A stretch of 64,000 nt of DNA from Clitopilus passeckerianus (Eukaryota > Basidiomycota > Agaricomycetes > Agaricales > Entolomataceae), in the NCBI GenBank assembly GCA_944990035.1, contig CALYLX010000098.1, positions 248,001-312,000 on the forward strand, given 5' to 3'. How positions within the stretch are numbered: the first letter of the stretch is position 1; each line of letters starts with the position of its first letter. The notes below the pieces were generated by a model. The model made no database searches and was not told the DNA's origin. It was given only the letters and a program-made list of their open reading frames with translations. The translations under genes were made by a program, and so were the position numbers. Below, in pieces: positions 1-10,406 of this stretch.

Positions 1-659
1 GTTGTGGGGAAAAAAAAATTGGTTCCGCTCCATATCAGCCGTCTTTTGTTCTGTTCAGCAAGGTTTCGTGCAGGGGTAAACAAGAGGACAATGGCCGCAC
101 ATCATCGGGATAAGCATTAAAGCGGACAGTAGGTTTATGTTTGGACCGAAAGGCAAACCCATGCGGTAAGTTTACCGAAACTGCAACGCCCTGCAAGACC
201 ACGAGGACAACTCCACTGAAGAACAACAGGGTATCGCCATTCCAGTCATTCCAGGCATCATCATCTTCAGGTTCTACAAGTTCGCCAGACATTCTCATTA
301 GATCTCATGAGAGGTTCTAGATCATGCACGCCTTTGGCTGATGATTTGACCGGTCTCCAGCCAATGTGCATCCGGGACTTATTTTCATCCAGTATCCAAG
401 CTTTAATTCCCGACGTTTAAAAAAAGGGCTATCATCTGTCGCCCCGTCTACGATAACGTTGCCTTCGACCCTGCAATTTAAGGGCAATACTGTTGTGGTC
501 TGCAACATTATTGGTGGCATTTTTCGCCATTTTTCTCTTATATACCGCTACGTCCTTGGCCGACGGCTCCTCATTCCTTCCTTCGCGTCATCAACACCGC
601 CTGGGTCCACCTCCTTCTACGCATCGGATTCGAAAGGACCTCAAGATCGATCGGATAAT
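1..659. other. Left-edge region, no firm gene
   Basis: No recognisable gene is seen upstream of the DUF6534 gene. A minus-strand open frame from 298 to 35 codes for an acidic start followed by a hydrophobic stretch (about residues 24-42). It could be a first exon of a gene leaving the window on the left, but there is no family match and no clear splice structure, so it is not called. Confidence 0.3.
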
Positions 660-2574
660 ATGGAAGCAGCTCTACCTGCACTAGATTCTACGTGAGTCCG
701 GTCATCCATCCTCCTTGCGGCTTGGTATCTCATAACATTCCACGATTTTTTTCGCGTTCTTAGAATGGGTGCCATGCTCATTGGCGTGGTGATCAGCGCA
801 GCTCTCTTCGGTATATCAGTTACCCAGGCATTTTGGTACTTCAGTGGTAGGCCTTCTCGCACCCCCACTTCCTACGAATTGGTACTAATTTCGACCTTCA
901 TTCAGAGACTAGCCAAGATGGAGTGCTGCTCAAACTGCTCGTCTTCGTTCTCATGGTCTTCGATGCCACCCACTTGGCTCTGATTTCTCATAGTAGTGAG
1001 TTCCCTCTTTCATACCCGTCGGGCTTTTACTCACCACTGCCCAAGTATATTTCTATACCATCAGTAACTTCTTGTCAGTTCGCCTCCCTTTCTACCTCAT
1101 CCGACCAGTCGGCTTATCTCTATCGCAGCAACCCTGTTGTTCTCGGAAACCTTGTCTGGTATGTCTCCAACTATCATCCACATTTCCTTCTTGCGACTAA
1201 ACGATCTTCATTCAGGTCTCTTGTGGTATGAATCTTGCCTTCGTGCTTTTGGGTATAGCTGACATGATTGGCTGCAGGTCGAGGCTCTGTTCACCGTACG
1301 TGCTTCGTATTGTCATGCAGAATGTATCGTTCCTTACCCGTTGGTGCAATAGTGCCTTACCGGAGCCCTCGTGCAAATGTAGGTACTCCTCTCGCCTCCC
1401 ATATTCACGTCGCTGATCGTTTCTCACAGGTTCTACACGCATCGAGTATGGCGACGTGAGTTCATGGTGGTTCCGACTGCGTTGTGCCCTCATTAACCGC
1501 TACGACAGTCAGCAAGGGAAACCTTCCGATTACCGTTATACTGATCATCTTGATCTTGGGCAACACCGGTGAGTCTAGTAGCTTCCATCAACAGATCTTC
1601 CCTTTGCTGATGTCTTATCAGGATGCCAATTTGGTGAATACAATTTCTCCTCATCCCATAATCCAGACTCATGACGACGACGTTTAGCATGGGTCATCCT
1701 GGCTCTGCGTGGCAAGACTTTCATCAAGCTCCTCGGCATCTCCGTTCGTGGCACCCAAGAAAAATTTCATGCGGGCAGAACTTAACTTGTATTTTTACAG
1801 AAATTAACGCATACCATCAACGGGCTGACGGCTGGCATCGATGTGATTATTGCAGTGGCATTGGTGACCATGCTCATCCGTGCAAAGACTGGGTTTAAGA
1901 GGTTAGTACAGAACACCTGAGTAGAATTCAATGGGTTGACAAGACCCTCTTAGGTCGGACACTATCATCACAAGATTGGTACGCCGAATTCTATCTAGAA
2001 TATCCATTGGCAAGGTTGACTAACGATATACCCAGATTATCTTCGTTGTCAACACTGGAGCGTGAGTCTGGTCTTCATTTGTGGCTTCCTTCATATCTCA
2101 ATGGTTCCTTGAAATTCAGTCTGACGAGCATGTGTGCCGTCGCTTCACTCGTTGCTGTGGGTCTACCTTAGTTGCAAGCAAACTATTTGTGCTGACGCCA
2201 TCTCTATCTCAGCTGGCGGTGTCAACGACGACTCTCATCTACGCGCCCTTCTACTTCTGCATTGGTCGCCGTGAGTTTACCATTATCTTGCTAGGCGTTG
2301 ACCGATATGCTTACCTCCTGTTCTAGTCTATACCAACTCCCTCCTCGCTACGCTCAACGCCCGGCCCAGCATTCGAGGTGACAGCTCTAAAGATCCCAGC
2401 CACATGCTGGTGTCAATACCTCAGAATGTTCTCTCCGGTTCAGGGTCTGGCACCAATAGCAGAACCCCTCACGGAATTTCCATTCGCGTGGAGACTACGA
2501 AAGAACAAAGCGAGCCGGTGGGTTCTCTAGATGTCGAACTCCATTCCTGGAGGCTAAACATGCTTCCCGTCTAG
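660..2574 (+). CDS. DUF6534-type seven-helix membrane protein
   Basis: This is a multi-exon gene for a polytopic membrane protein of the basidiomycete DUF6534 family, whose function is not known. The first exon is tiny (660-691) and splices to 764, giving MEAALPALDST then MGAMLIGVVISAALFG, the family's usual opening. Later exons give a run ending DATHLALISHS, then NPVVLGNLVW, SLVVEALFT, LTGALVQMFYTHRVWR, NLPITVILIILILGN, a helix containing GIDVIIAVALVTMLIRAKTG, IIFVVNTGA and TLIYAPFYFCIGR. A soluble tail after YTNSLLATLNARPSIRG ends at the TAG at 2572-2574. The order of hydrophobic segments fits about seven transmembrane helices and a cytosolic serine-rich C-terminus. At least ten short introns interrupt the gene; all the hydrophobic exons can be joined in frame, so the gene looks intact. 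Assignment to the family rests on the motif order; the start is chosen because it gives the conserved N-terminus. Confidence 0.8.
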
Positions 2575-3003
2575 GGTCATTCCACTTCTTTGAGAAGCGC
2601 CAGTGATGATGAGGCATACTTGCAGAAGAATAATGCTCTGTAATAGACGAAATGGGTATTCCGGGTACATTAGTTGTTGAATTAGTTGCACATATTGTTA
2701 CATCATACCTTCGTTAAGATACCTTCTCTTCCGAGAATTAATTTACTATCGTTTATACCAAGTATCGAAAGGTGGTTGGGCTCGTATAGGGAGCCATTTG
2801 TCCTTTGTGCCCTTCAAGCCTACCGACGATCATAAAAGCGGCGGATCGCAATGAATGAAAGGCAATCATATTCTCGAACTCATCCATTGAACGTTAAACG
2901 TTAGATAGGTGAACGTCAGCGGGCTCAGCGGGTACGAACGCACCGCTATTAAATTATTATTGATCGCGTGAGCAATGTCCTTTGCCGGTAAGAAAAGGTT
3001 CCG
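2575..3003. other. Intergenic spacer
   Basis: This spacer lies between the end of the DUF6534 gene and the GNAT gene on the same strand. It presumably holds the 3' end of the first and the promoter of the second. No RNA gene or repeat was seen. Confidence 0.4.
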
Positions 3004-3837
3004 ATGGCAAAGACGTCACGCCCTCTCGGAGATAACAGTGGCCTTTCGCGAATAGACCATGCGATTAGCCCCTTTGGCAACAAAACACCTTATTTCGCAC
3101 CAATGAACTCGAAGGTTCAGGTACCAAAAGACTTTATTGTTCGGGAAGCAACCCGTGCAGATCTCCCTGGGGTCCTGGAAATATTCAATGAACGAATCCA
3201 GAATTCCACGGCTAGCTTCTACTACGAACCTGTGACCCTTGCGGAGAGACAAGCTTGGTGGCTCGATCTTCAGAAGAACGGATATCCAGTCATCGTTGCT
3301 TTGGATAATGCCAAAGAACGGCCAGTTGCGTACGCAAATCTGAGTTCATTCCGTAACAAGCCAGCCTATAGAATGTGAGATACGATCTTATGAATCAGAA
3401 GGCTGACGAACCAGACGTCATATCGAATACAGGACAGCTGAGATCACAGTCTACGTACACCAGGACTATCATGGAAAAGGGCTTGGGCACGCGCTTGTCA
3501 ATGAGCTGCTCAGAACAGCCAAAGAAATGAATATCAAGAGCGTAGTTGGTGAGTCAGACTTTCTGTAGTGTTCGAAGAACATGGTCCTGATAACTTCACG
3601 CAAACAGCTTCAATCGCAGCGGGAAACGACGCCTCCATTGCCCTCTTCAAGGCGGTCGGGTTCAAGCTTGTTGGAACGTTCCGCGAGAACGGGTTCAAGT
3701 TTGGCAAATTCCATGATATGCATTTTTACGAGCTTATCAACGACGAGGTGGTCTGTACATCGGACAAAGCGCAGATCCGAAGCTTTCCCTGGGGAAATTA
3801 CTTGTATGGAGAGCCCTTGTTTGAGCAAGGGGCATAA
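3004..3837 (+). CDS. GNAT N-acetyltransferase, phosphinothricin-acetyltransferase-like
   Basis: A three-exon gene (about 3004-3374, 3433-3548, 3608-3837). The protein has the fold-defining order of the PAT/Bar branch of GNAT acetyltransferases: FIVREATRADLPGVLEIFNE near the start, then SFRNKPAYRM, the strand TAEITVYV, and the acetyl-CoA loop HQDYHGKGLGHALV (a Q/RxxGxG/A-type motif). After these come AAGNDASIALFKAVGF and VGTFRENGFKFGKFHDMHFY. Enzymes of this branch transfer acetyl from acetyl-CoA to the amino group of small molecules such as methionine sulfoximine or glutamate analogues; the natural substrate here is not known. An alternative start at 3103 would remove about 33 residues that are not part of the domain and may be the true start. 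The tail after the domain (CTSDKAQIRSF and on) is extra compared with bacterial relatives. The gene looks intact. Confidence 0.85.
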
Positions 3838-4081
3838 AAAAGTACTCAAAGGGTTGTATTTCTCGATGTAGAGCAGAAAATAGAACATATAGTAACTCAC
3901 TGGCGATAGCAACTTCGCTGCACCAGCTACACACGCCGCCTCGTGAAGCTTTCAAATTGGCGGTTTGTTATCAATGCCCTTCGGGAAGAATAATCCAGAG
4001 AACGCAGATGTAGAACATAATAGATAGATTCATTGATTGCATATGGTTACAAATTTTACGGACACCGACTTCAAGCAGTAC

Positions 4082-5568
4082 TTAAGAAGATTTCGCAGGA
4101 ATGGGAGCTTCAGCTTGAGGCGTAAGGCGGACTGCGTGGCGGCGGAAGGCCTTGTCGAAATCAGGCGTAGCAGAGTGCGCAGTCAGACGGTTGTCCTAAA
4201 GCTCAAGGTCAGCCACTTTTCGTGACATCTAGAGTAAACTCAATGCGTACCCAAACGACAACAGTTCCAGGCTTGTACGAGGCCCTAATCTGGAAGTCGG
4301 CACCCTTGGAGAGGTGGTCGAAAATGAACTTCAAGAGGTACTCGGACTCTTCGGTCTTAAACCCAACAATGCGCTTGGTGAAGCCTTGGTTGACGTAGAG
4401 AGCCTTTTCGCCTGTGACGGGGTGGACGCGGACAAGAGGGTGCTAGGTGCAACCAAGTATCAGCGTACCGATCTAGAGGTTACAGGAGGCGAAGACAAAC
4501 CTCAGTCTCAACTGGCTCACGTCTAACGGGGCCACCTCGCTTCTGAGAGAATTCGGCCTGAGGAACAGCGCTGTGTACTGCACGAAGGCCTTCAAGGACT
4601 TTCTGGAATTCGGGAGAAAGGCGCTTGTAGGCTTCGACTTGAGAGAGGAAGATGGTGTCACCACCGTTGGTAGGCTGGTCGAGGATCCAGAAGATGGTGG
4701 TACCAGGAGGTTGCTTCTCGTAGGACTGGTATGAGGTGATAACGAATTAAGTGGGCTGTAGAGTGAAAGACGACGAAAGGAAACTCACGACATCCGAGTG
4801 CCAGCTGACCTGGGAGATTCTGTCATTTCCGAGATATTCACGAATAGAATCGTGCTGGTTGTCGCGGTAGACTGTCAAGGGTGTTTGAGACGAAGGTCGG
4901 CGTCCGTAACGTTGATCATGGGCTTACCGACGTGGAACTCAGGGAATCCCATGACATTGCCAGAAGTAGGGTGCTTCTGGATAGGACCAAAATAGCTGAA
5001 TGGAGGCGTGTGATGAGAAACCATCGCAAACTCCGGAGAACGTAGAGACTCACTTAGCGATCTCAATCTGGCGTTCAGGAGTCAGATCCTTGAAGTCCTG
5101 GTCGCGGAACACCAAAACCTTGCGCTCAGCGGCGAACAGTGCGAGCTCGTCAAGGCCCTCCTTGGTGAGGGAGGAAATCTGAACACCAGTGATTTCAGTG
5201 CCGATGTAGGGGCTGATGTGGTTCACGGTGGTGTTGGGGTTGAGAAGATTGGGCTTCTCAGGGTTGGCTTTGAGGCCGGGGTCGGTGTGCTCTTAGGAAG
5301 TAGTCAGTTCTGAACGAAGATTAGGCGTCACTGAATCGGCTTACCGAAAAGCTCAGTCGGAGGGAATTTCTCATCTAAATCCCAGACAGGATAGTAGAAA
5401 GGGTAGCTGGGTTTCTGTCGTTTTAATTCTCGCTCAGCGATTGGCCTTTGAAATATATGAAAACTGGCTTACATCGTTGGGATCAACTTGCCCGGCATTC
5501 TTCAAGGGGTATTTGGGAAGGGTAGATTGTGCATTGACAACTTCGAGTTCAGCGACAGAGGGAGCCAT
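4082..5568 (-). CDS. TauD/TfdA-type Fe(II)/2-oxoglutarate dioxygenase
   Basis: A multi-exon minus-strand gene starting MAPSVAELEVVNAQ and ending at the TAA at 4082-4084. The protein belongs to the fungal sulfonate/taurine dioxygenase group (yeast Jlp1-like), which uses 2-oxoglutarate, O2 and iron(II) to oxidise a sulfonate and release sulfite, a sulfur-scavenging reaction. The sequence shows the family order: GTEITGVQISSLTKEGLDEL, ERKVLVFRDQDF, IAKYFGPIQKHPTSGNV, the iron-binding His-x-Asp in SQVSWHSDV at an exon end, then GTTIFWILDQPTNGGDTIF. After that come HPLVRVHPVTGEKALYVNQ and KPGTVVVW spliced to DNRLTAHSATPDFD, which carries the second iron histidine and the 2-oxoglutarate arginine region. 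All three metal ligands are present. The substrate is inferred from the family only. A TATA-like element lies about 60 bases upstream of the start. Confidence 0.88.
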
Positions 5569-5628
5569 TGTGTTTAGGAGCCTAAAACTTTTTTGAGGTC
5601 TGCTTCTTCATAAGCGCCTTCTCTCCTC

Positions 5629-5636
5629 TTTTTATA
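5629..5636 (-). promoter_or_regulatory. TATA-box-like element of the dioxygenase gene
   Basis: On the minus strand the bases read TATAAAAA, about 60 bases before the ATG at 5568. Position and sequence fit a core promoter element. Confidence 0.5.
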
Positions 5637-6011
5637 CCCTCCCATTGCCGTCGCCCCCATTGTCTCCGTTCGCATGCTGATCATGCAATCCCAACTTCAG
5701 ACGACGTCTTTCTCCAAAGTCGCAGCCTTCGCCCGAAATCCTTATCAGAAAGGCGTCAGATGACGGTCCATAGGAGTGCGACGTTCCTGGTATAGGGAAT
5801 GTTCTCGCGCTGGGATGGCGATCCTTTGAGGCGGCATGGCGCAAACTCATCAGGTCTCCCCAGAGGGACGGAAAACCAGCCGAGTGAACAGTAAGCCAAG
5901 ATGACGCTACAGGTCCACAGACACAAGATTGCTGCTGTGTACGAGAGATAGAGGCTGAGAATGCGCCATAGGGTGGTTGGGTGGTGAATGTTGGTCATCC
6001 TATGACGCGAT

Positions 6012-6280
6012 TCAGTACTTTCGGCGAAGAAACCAGCAGACGGCTAAGCTTAGGCTGGTTCCAGCTTTAAGAGCAGAGGCTGTAGCCACGTTCGCGGCAG
6101 AAACACGTGGATTCAGAGCGCCTGCAGATGGCTGCGTTGAAGAAATGATATAACGCTGCAAAGAGTTGAGGCTTCAGTATTGCAAGATACCCCTGCTAGA
6201 GGTCGCTCTAACTCACTGCTTACAGGTCTATTAATTACCCGAAATGTCCCCTGGAACCCTGAATGTTTGCAGAATGGCAT
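6012..6280 (-). CDS. Possible small single-span membrane protein, 62 residues
   Basis: Not recognised. Two short exons can be joined on the minus strand: 6280 down to about 6239, coding MPFCKHSGFQGTFR and ending at a GTAATT donor, and an exon starting after CTTTGCAG near 6155, which runs to a TGA at 6012-6014. The joined product is 62 residues. It has a basic, serine/alanine-rich first half (RYIISSTQPSAGALNPRV) and a hydrophobic segment (SLSLAVCWFL) followed by RRKY. That layout resembles small mitochondrial or tail-anchored membrane proteins, but no family was identified. A further minus-strand open frame directly downstream (5998-5756, hydrophobic start) has no supporting features. The splice sites and plausible composition are the only evidence. 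Confidence 0.3.
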
Positions 6281-7515
6281 TTTACTGTCGGCCGAATCTT
6301 CATATGTGCTGGTGTCGTCGAGGTTCGAACGTGCTGACTGTGGCAGGCGGCAATAATGGCGGCATTGTGGCCCAGCGGTTATTTAGGTCTTTGCCGTCCG
6401 TGGCTCTTCAACTTCAAATAGCTTGAGCCTCATTGGACGTTTGGCGTCGCTGCTGTCTGTAAAGACTATCAACCACCTCCGTCACCATCGTGTCATCTAT
6501 AAAAGCGTGCCCACTTTTTCTGAAGGCTAACACGCCCAGGTGCCCACATTTGTCTTTGTGGATTCGGCTTGTCGGACCGCATCATCATTACTTGGTGGAA
6601 CCCTCCAGGAACATCGCAGCGTTGAACACCGTTGTGGAAGACCATTGAATTACCATCTATATATCAAGCTCAAGATGTTCTAGGCCTTGATTGATTTCGC
6701 TGCTACCCCACCCCCAAGCAATCGATATAGTACTCACTCCCGCCACCTCGAGGGGGTTCATTCTTTGAGCGCTTGGAGCGAACGCATTCCCGTGCTTGCC
6801 GTCATAAGAGGCAGACTAACTTCTGGGGCGATAAAACCTAGTCGATTGCAGACCCATGAAACGTTCGGATACATCATGGTACCACGGGCCAACCTGATAT
6901 TAGCTGATGAACGATCCCATTAATCTGATCTGAGCTTCTGGAAGTATAGTCGCATGGTCGGCGGCACACGACGGCGTGTTCAGCTCCTATTATCAATGAC
7001 GTTGTCCTGCCAGAAATGAACAGAGAACGCGTTCGCGGGTGGCGAATCATGTCCGACTCCAATCCTCGTTGGGCACCCTCGGAAGCTTAGCCATGCCTTT
7101 TCTCGTCGTTCAGGCCTATCTATCCGAGTGGCGCAACCAACAGGCTCGTACAATTTGAAATGGCTGTAATCCATTTTCAACCCATGGGATACAAGTCAAT
7201 TTTTTCCCCACTGATATTCTTCCTCCGTGTCGGGAGATATCTCGCGGGAATGCTTATACGGCATTCAATCATCTCTACCCATGCAATAAGTGGGGCCAGT
7301 GTGAACAAAGTAAACTATTGGTAGACTGGCTCCAATATGATTACTGAGGCTTATTGGCTGGACCGCGCTACCGAATCCACCGAACGATGACCTACCTGGT
7401 TTTGGCTTTCGGTGGCCCAGGGCTGCATGAGCGTCTCCACTTTGAAGCCTTTTGAAGCCTTCGTGGGGTCCGTTGGAAGCGAAGGTATCAGTCATGTGGA
7501 GCGATCAGTGATGAT
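6281..7515. other. Gene-poor spacer
   Basis: No protein family, repeat or RNA gene could be recognised here. Open frames are short and occur on both strands without splice logic. Confidence 0.35.
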
Positions 7516-7881
7516 GTGCGGAAGTCCCGATTTACATGTGAAGCCAATTTTTTTTTGCCAAAAATCCTCGAAAATGGAGGGGATATTATCCTCAGATACG
7601 TGGTCGCCAGCGAGGACGACGGCGAGCAGCTGAATTGCATCATATCAGGCCGTAACCGTGGCGACAGAGAGTCCCGACCATGCCTTGGAGTGGAAACCCC
7701 GGTATCGCAAGATAAGGCGGGTGCAAAGATGAAAAACACGCGTTTGCCTTTTATGGAAACCGGGACCAAGGACGAGGATGAAAGATTGCAAAAGGCAGGT
7801 GGCTTCCAGTCCTTTGTTGACGGCAACGGCGGCAGAAAAGTTTGCGTTTATATCGCTTGGACCAATGGGGCCACTTTATAA
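7516..7881 (+). other. Open frame of doubtful status (121 codons)
   Basis: An uninterrupted plus-strand frame sits just before the kinase-like gene and ends at the TATA element of that gene. It contains charged and glycine-rich stretches but no motif, and the opposite strand is open for a similar length. It may be chance or part of an unrecognised gene. Confidence 0.15.
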
Positions 7882-7885
7882 AGTG
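7872..7885 (+). promoter_or_regulatory. TATA element inside a perfect 14-base palindrome
   Basis: The sequence CACTTTATAAAGTG is its own reverse complement and contains TATAAA, about 65-75 bases upstream of the ATG at 7948. It fits the core promoter of the downstream kinase-like gene. Confidence 0.5.
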
Positions 7886-7947
7886 CCACCAGCTGGCATT
7901 TACTTCCACGTTCGTTGAACGCGCCTCAGGCCTTCAGTTGCTTCAAC

Positions 7948-8668
7948 ATGACAAAGCTAACTGTCGAATTTCCATCAAGCTGGCGTGGTTGGGATACGCC
8001 ATCATACACGCTCACGTCTGCCTTTGACGATGCACACGACCTGCTCACTGCGGTGGTAGATCCCGACGCATACTGCGATTACTACTCCGACTCTCCTGTG
8101 TTCCGAGCTTCCTTCTATGATAAACGCGGAGGCCGCTCAACGACCGTGGCCCTCAAGTTCGCCATGCGTTCGGACTTGGTGCCTTACCTTGCTAGAGAGG
8201 GCGAGCTCTACGAGAGCGTCCTCAAACCTCTACAAGGCTCGACAGTACCTCCTTGTCGAGGACTGTACGTCGGGACACGGGATGACGGCGAAGAAATTGC
8301 CTGTCTCGTGCTTGACTATTGGGGCGAATGCCTACGCCTGCCCTTCTCCAAGACCGGTGCTGATGTCAGGTAAGGACCCTCTCCTTTCTTTCTCTCTCTC
8401 CTCTCATATCTCGGGGCTGACATCATCTAGGAAAAAAATCTTCCAGTGCCTGTGGGACCTGCATCAGACCGGGTTACTTCACGGCGACTTCGCTGAGCGA
8501 AACGTCCTCGTGCTGAATGGGGACGTCCGGGTCATTGATTTCGACGACATCATACCACACCAATGCGACTACGATTCCGACCCCGAAGAGCCGTCGTATC
8601 ACGGACGTTCTATCTGTCCTGACCTGTGGTCCATTTGCCGCGCCGTGCACCTCCGTATCGAGGTCTGA
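7948..8668 (+). CDS. Short protein-kinase-like (phosphotransferase-fold) protein
   Basis: Two exons (7948-8369 and 8431-8668) give a protein of about 219 residues. It shows the core signs of the protein kinase-like fold: a VALKF lysine motif (about residues 66-70), a LVLDYWGECL hinge region, the catalytic loop HGDFAERNV with its aspartate and asparagine, and DFD (about residue 180) in place of the magnesium-binding DFG. The ATP-binding glycine loop is not obvious, and the C-terminal lobe stops about 35 residues after DFD, much shorter than a full kinase. This resembles the many lineage-specific APH/kinase-like proteins of agaric fungi. The substrate is unknown, and the short C-lobe leaves open whether it is active. 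The ATG is used because it directly precedes the predicted domain; upstream in-frame codons lack another ATG. Confidence 0.75.
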
Positions 8669-9420
8669 AGACTTCGGACGCTACGAGAAATTTACGGGAA
8701 ACAAAGAAGACCGGCTTGGGAGACGATACCCCTCATTCAGGCTGGAGACTGGATCTTGTATTATACCACCCATCGATGATTCGGATGCACTACATTACTT
8801 GTATATTTAGACACAACCCCCGTCCAAGCTGTACCATACCCAGAATGATCAGAGAGCGCTTTTCACATTCCGCGAACGAACTCCTATAAGACATCCATGA
8901 AACATATTAGTAGGTTGTTGAATTGAGGGCGAGAAATGCTTACTTGTCGACTGGTCACTGCATTGGATGAGCGAGGAAGGGTTGAGCCTGTCGTTTATGA
9001 GAGTCGGTTCATGGACCAAGCCCAAACAGCTGGTTGCCGGCCGAGTCACCCGAAAAAATGAAATGAGACAGATAAAAGGAAGCACTGAGAGCCAAGCAGG
9101 CGTCGCGAATTGTCGTCAGTACTGACGAGCCTCTAGATTCTCCCATCAAAGGGGCGAAGTGCAGAGGTGCCACAGCACACTGTGAAAGCGATGCGGAATT
9201 CTCTACTTCGGTGCTGCTCGCGCTGAATAGGGAGACCAACAAGGTCAAGCGTCAGGTATGAGCTGGGGTTATCCCAGGTACTCGTTCGTTCCTGGCGTAC
9301 GCCAACGATTCCGAGCCTGTTTCCTCGGGAGGGAGCACTCGGGATGTTACCATCGTGAGTTCATCGGTCACGAACAAGCAGAGAAACGCGGATGCAAGCT
9401 GGGTGTGTATTGCAAACATA
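8669..9420. other. Intergenic spacer between convergent genes
   Basis: The kinase-like gene and the Ies6 gene end towards each other across this stretch. No further gene was recognised; open frames here are short shadows. Confidence 0.35.
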
Positions 9421-10281
9421 TTACTTGACTACAGAGTTTACACCACGTGCTGGAGGAGGAAGTACATTAGGTCTCCGAAATTACACATGGAGGATGAGAC
9501 TTACCAGATAGATATTCCTTTGCACTACTCGCACTCTGAAATGTAGGGTAAGCACGAGTTGTATGGTCATGCGCTTGAAACGCTTACGAGGCTCTTCACG
9601 ATATCATAGACGCTCTTGTCGTGATAACGAAGACCAGTGGCTGGATCAGTATATGGGGCCTGTAAAATATTAAGATATTGTAGATAGCAGCTATAGCAGT
9701 TTCTTATTGCACACCTCGAGCCCTGTGATATCACAGTAGTGCCGTTGAGGTAGCAGGGATGGTGGTGCCTCGATTGAGGTATCTAGAAGGAAGTATTTAG
9801 CCATAAGGTCAATTCCAGCCCTTCGAGATGTACTGACAACTTGGTATCTCTTCATCTTCGCCGTCAACATCCATGCTCATTCCTTCAAGTTTCTCCTGCC
9901 TCCTACGCTCTCGCTCTGCTCGTTCACGTTCACGTTCTTGACCAAGCACAGATTTCAAGTTCTTCGCTCGTCGGTTTACATTCTTTGTATAATTGGGGTT
10001 CTTGAAGGGCTTTGGGATGTGATTGTATGAAAGTTGTTCTGCCAGACTCTAAAGGTCTTCGTGTGAATGCCTTGTTTGAACGGATACTGTGAGCAAGACG
10101 CACCGGTCCTAGCGGTGTCTGTGTGCCGTCTGAGGCACCAGCCTTCCGTTTTGGTCCTCCTTTCGGTGGCCTGTCCACGATATGAGCCCCGTAGCAGTAA
10201 CAGAATATAACACACTGCTCACATTGGCGACAGTAACGATTTTGAGCAATAACCTGCTCAGCCCAAGTCAAGGCTTACCAT
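9421..10281 (-). CDS. IES6: INO80 chromatin-remodelling complex subunit Ies6 (YL1_C domain)
   Basis: Several small exons on the minus strand assemble into an Ies6/INO80C-type protein. A lysine-rich start (PPKGGPKRKAGASDGTQTP) splices to SLAEQLSYNHIPKPFKNPNY, then NVNRRAKNLKSVLGQERERE and an acidic stretch MSMDVDGEDEEIP. The YL1 C-terminal domain follows over two exons: APPSLLPQRHYCDITGLE and APYTDPATGLRYHDKS. The end is SASSAKEYLSARGVNSVVK with the TAA at 9421-9423. Ies6 works with Arp5 in the nucleus as part of the INO80 remodeller, which moves nucleosomes and handles H2A.Z. The domain and the PFKNPNY motif make the identity firm. The exact N-terminus is not resolved: an ATG at 10279-10281 lies next to a GTAAGC donor, and the true first exon may lie slightly further upstream. 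Confidence 0.85.
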
Positions 10282-10406
10282 GAACGAAGCGATGAGGGTG
10301 GCAGGCCAGATGGAGGTCTTTGTATCAAAGCCAGGATTTAGCCAAACAAACCCATTTTCGGTAACCAAAACTTTCATTGCCTTCACTGTCTGCAACGGCG
10401 TCGACG
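10282..10406. promoter_or_regulatory. Short bidirectional promoter between IES6 and PUF6
   Basis: About 125 bases separate the candidate start of the minus-strand Ies6 gene from the ATG of the plus-strand Puf6 gene. Both genes must draw their transcription from this stretch or from within each other's 5' ends. No clear TATA box is visible, as expected for housekeeping genes. Confidence 0.5.

Noticed and set aside
6325..6385. tRNA-like boxes (GGTTCGAAC and TGGCCCAGCGG)
   Set aside because: The B-box-like element comes before the A-box-like element on the same strand and no cloverleaf can be formed.
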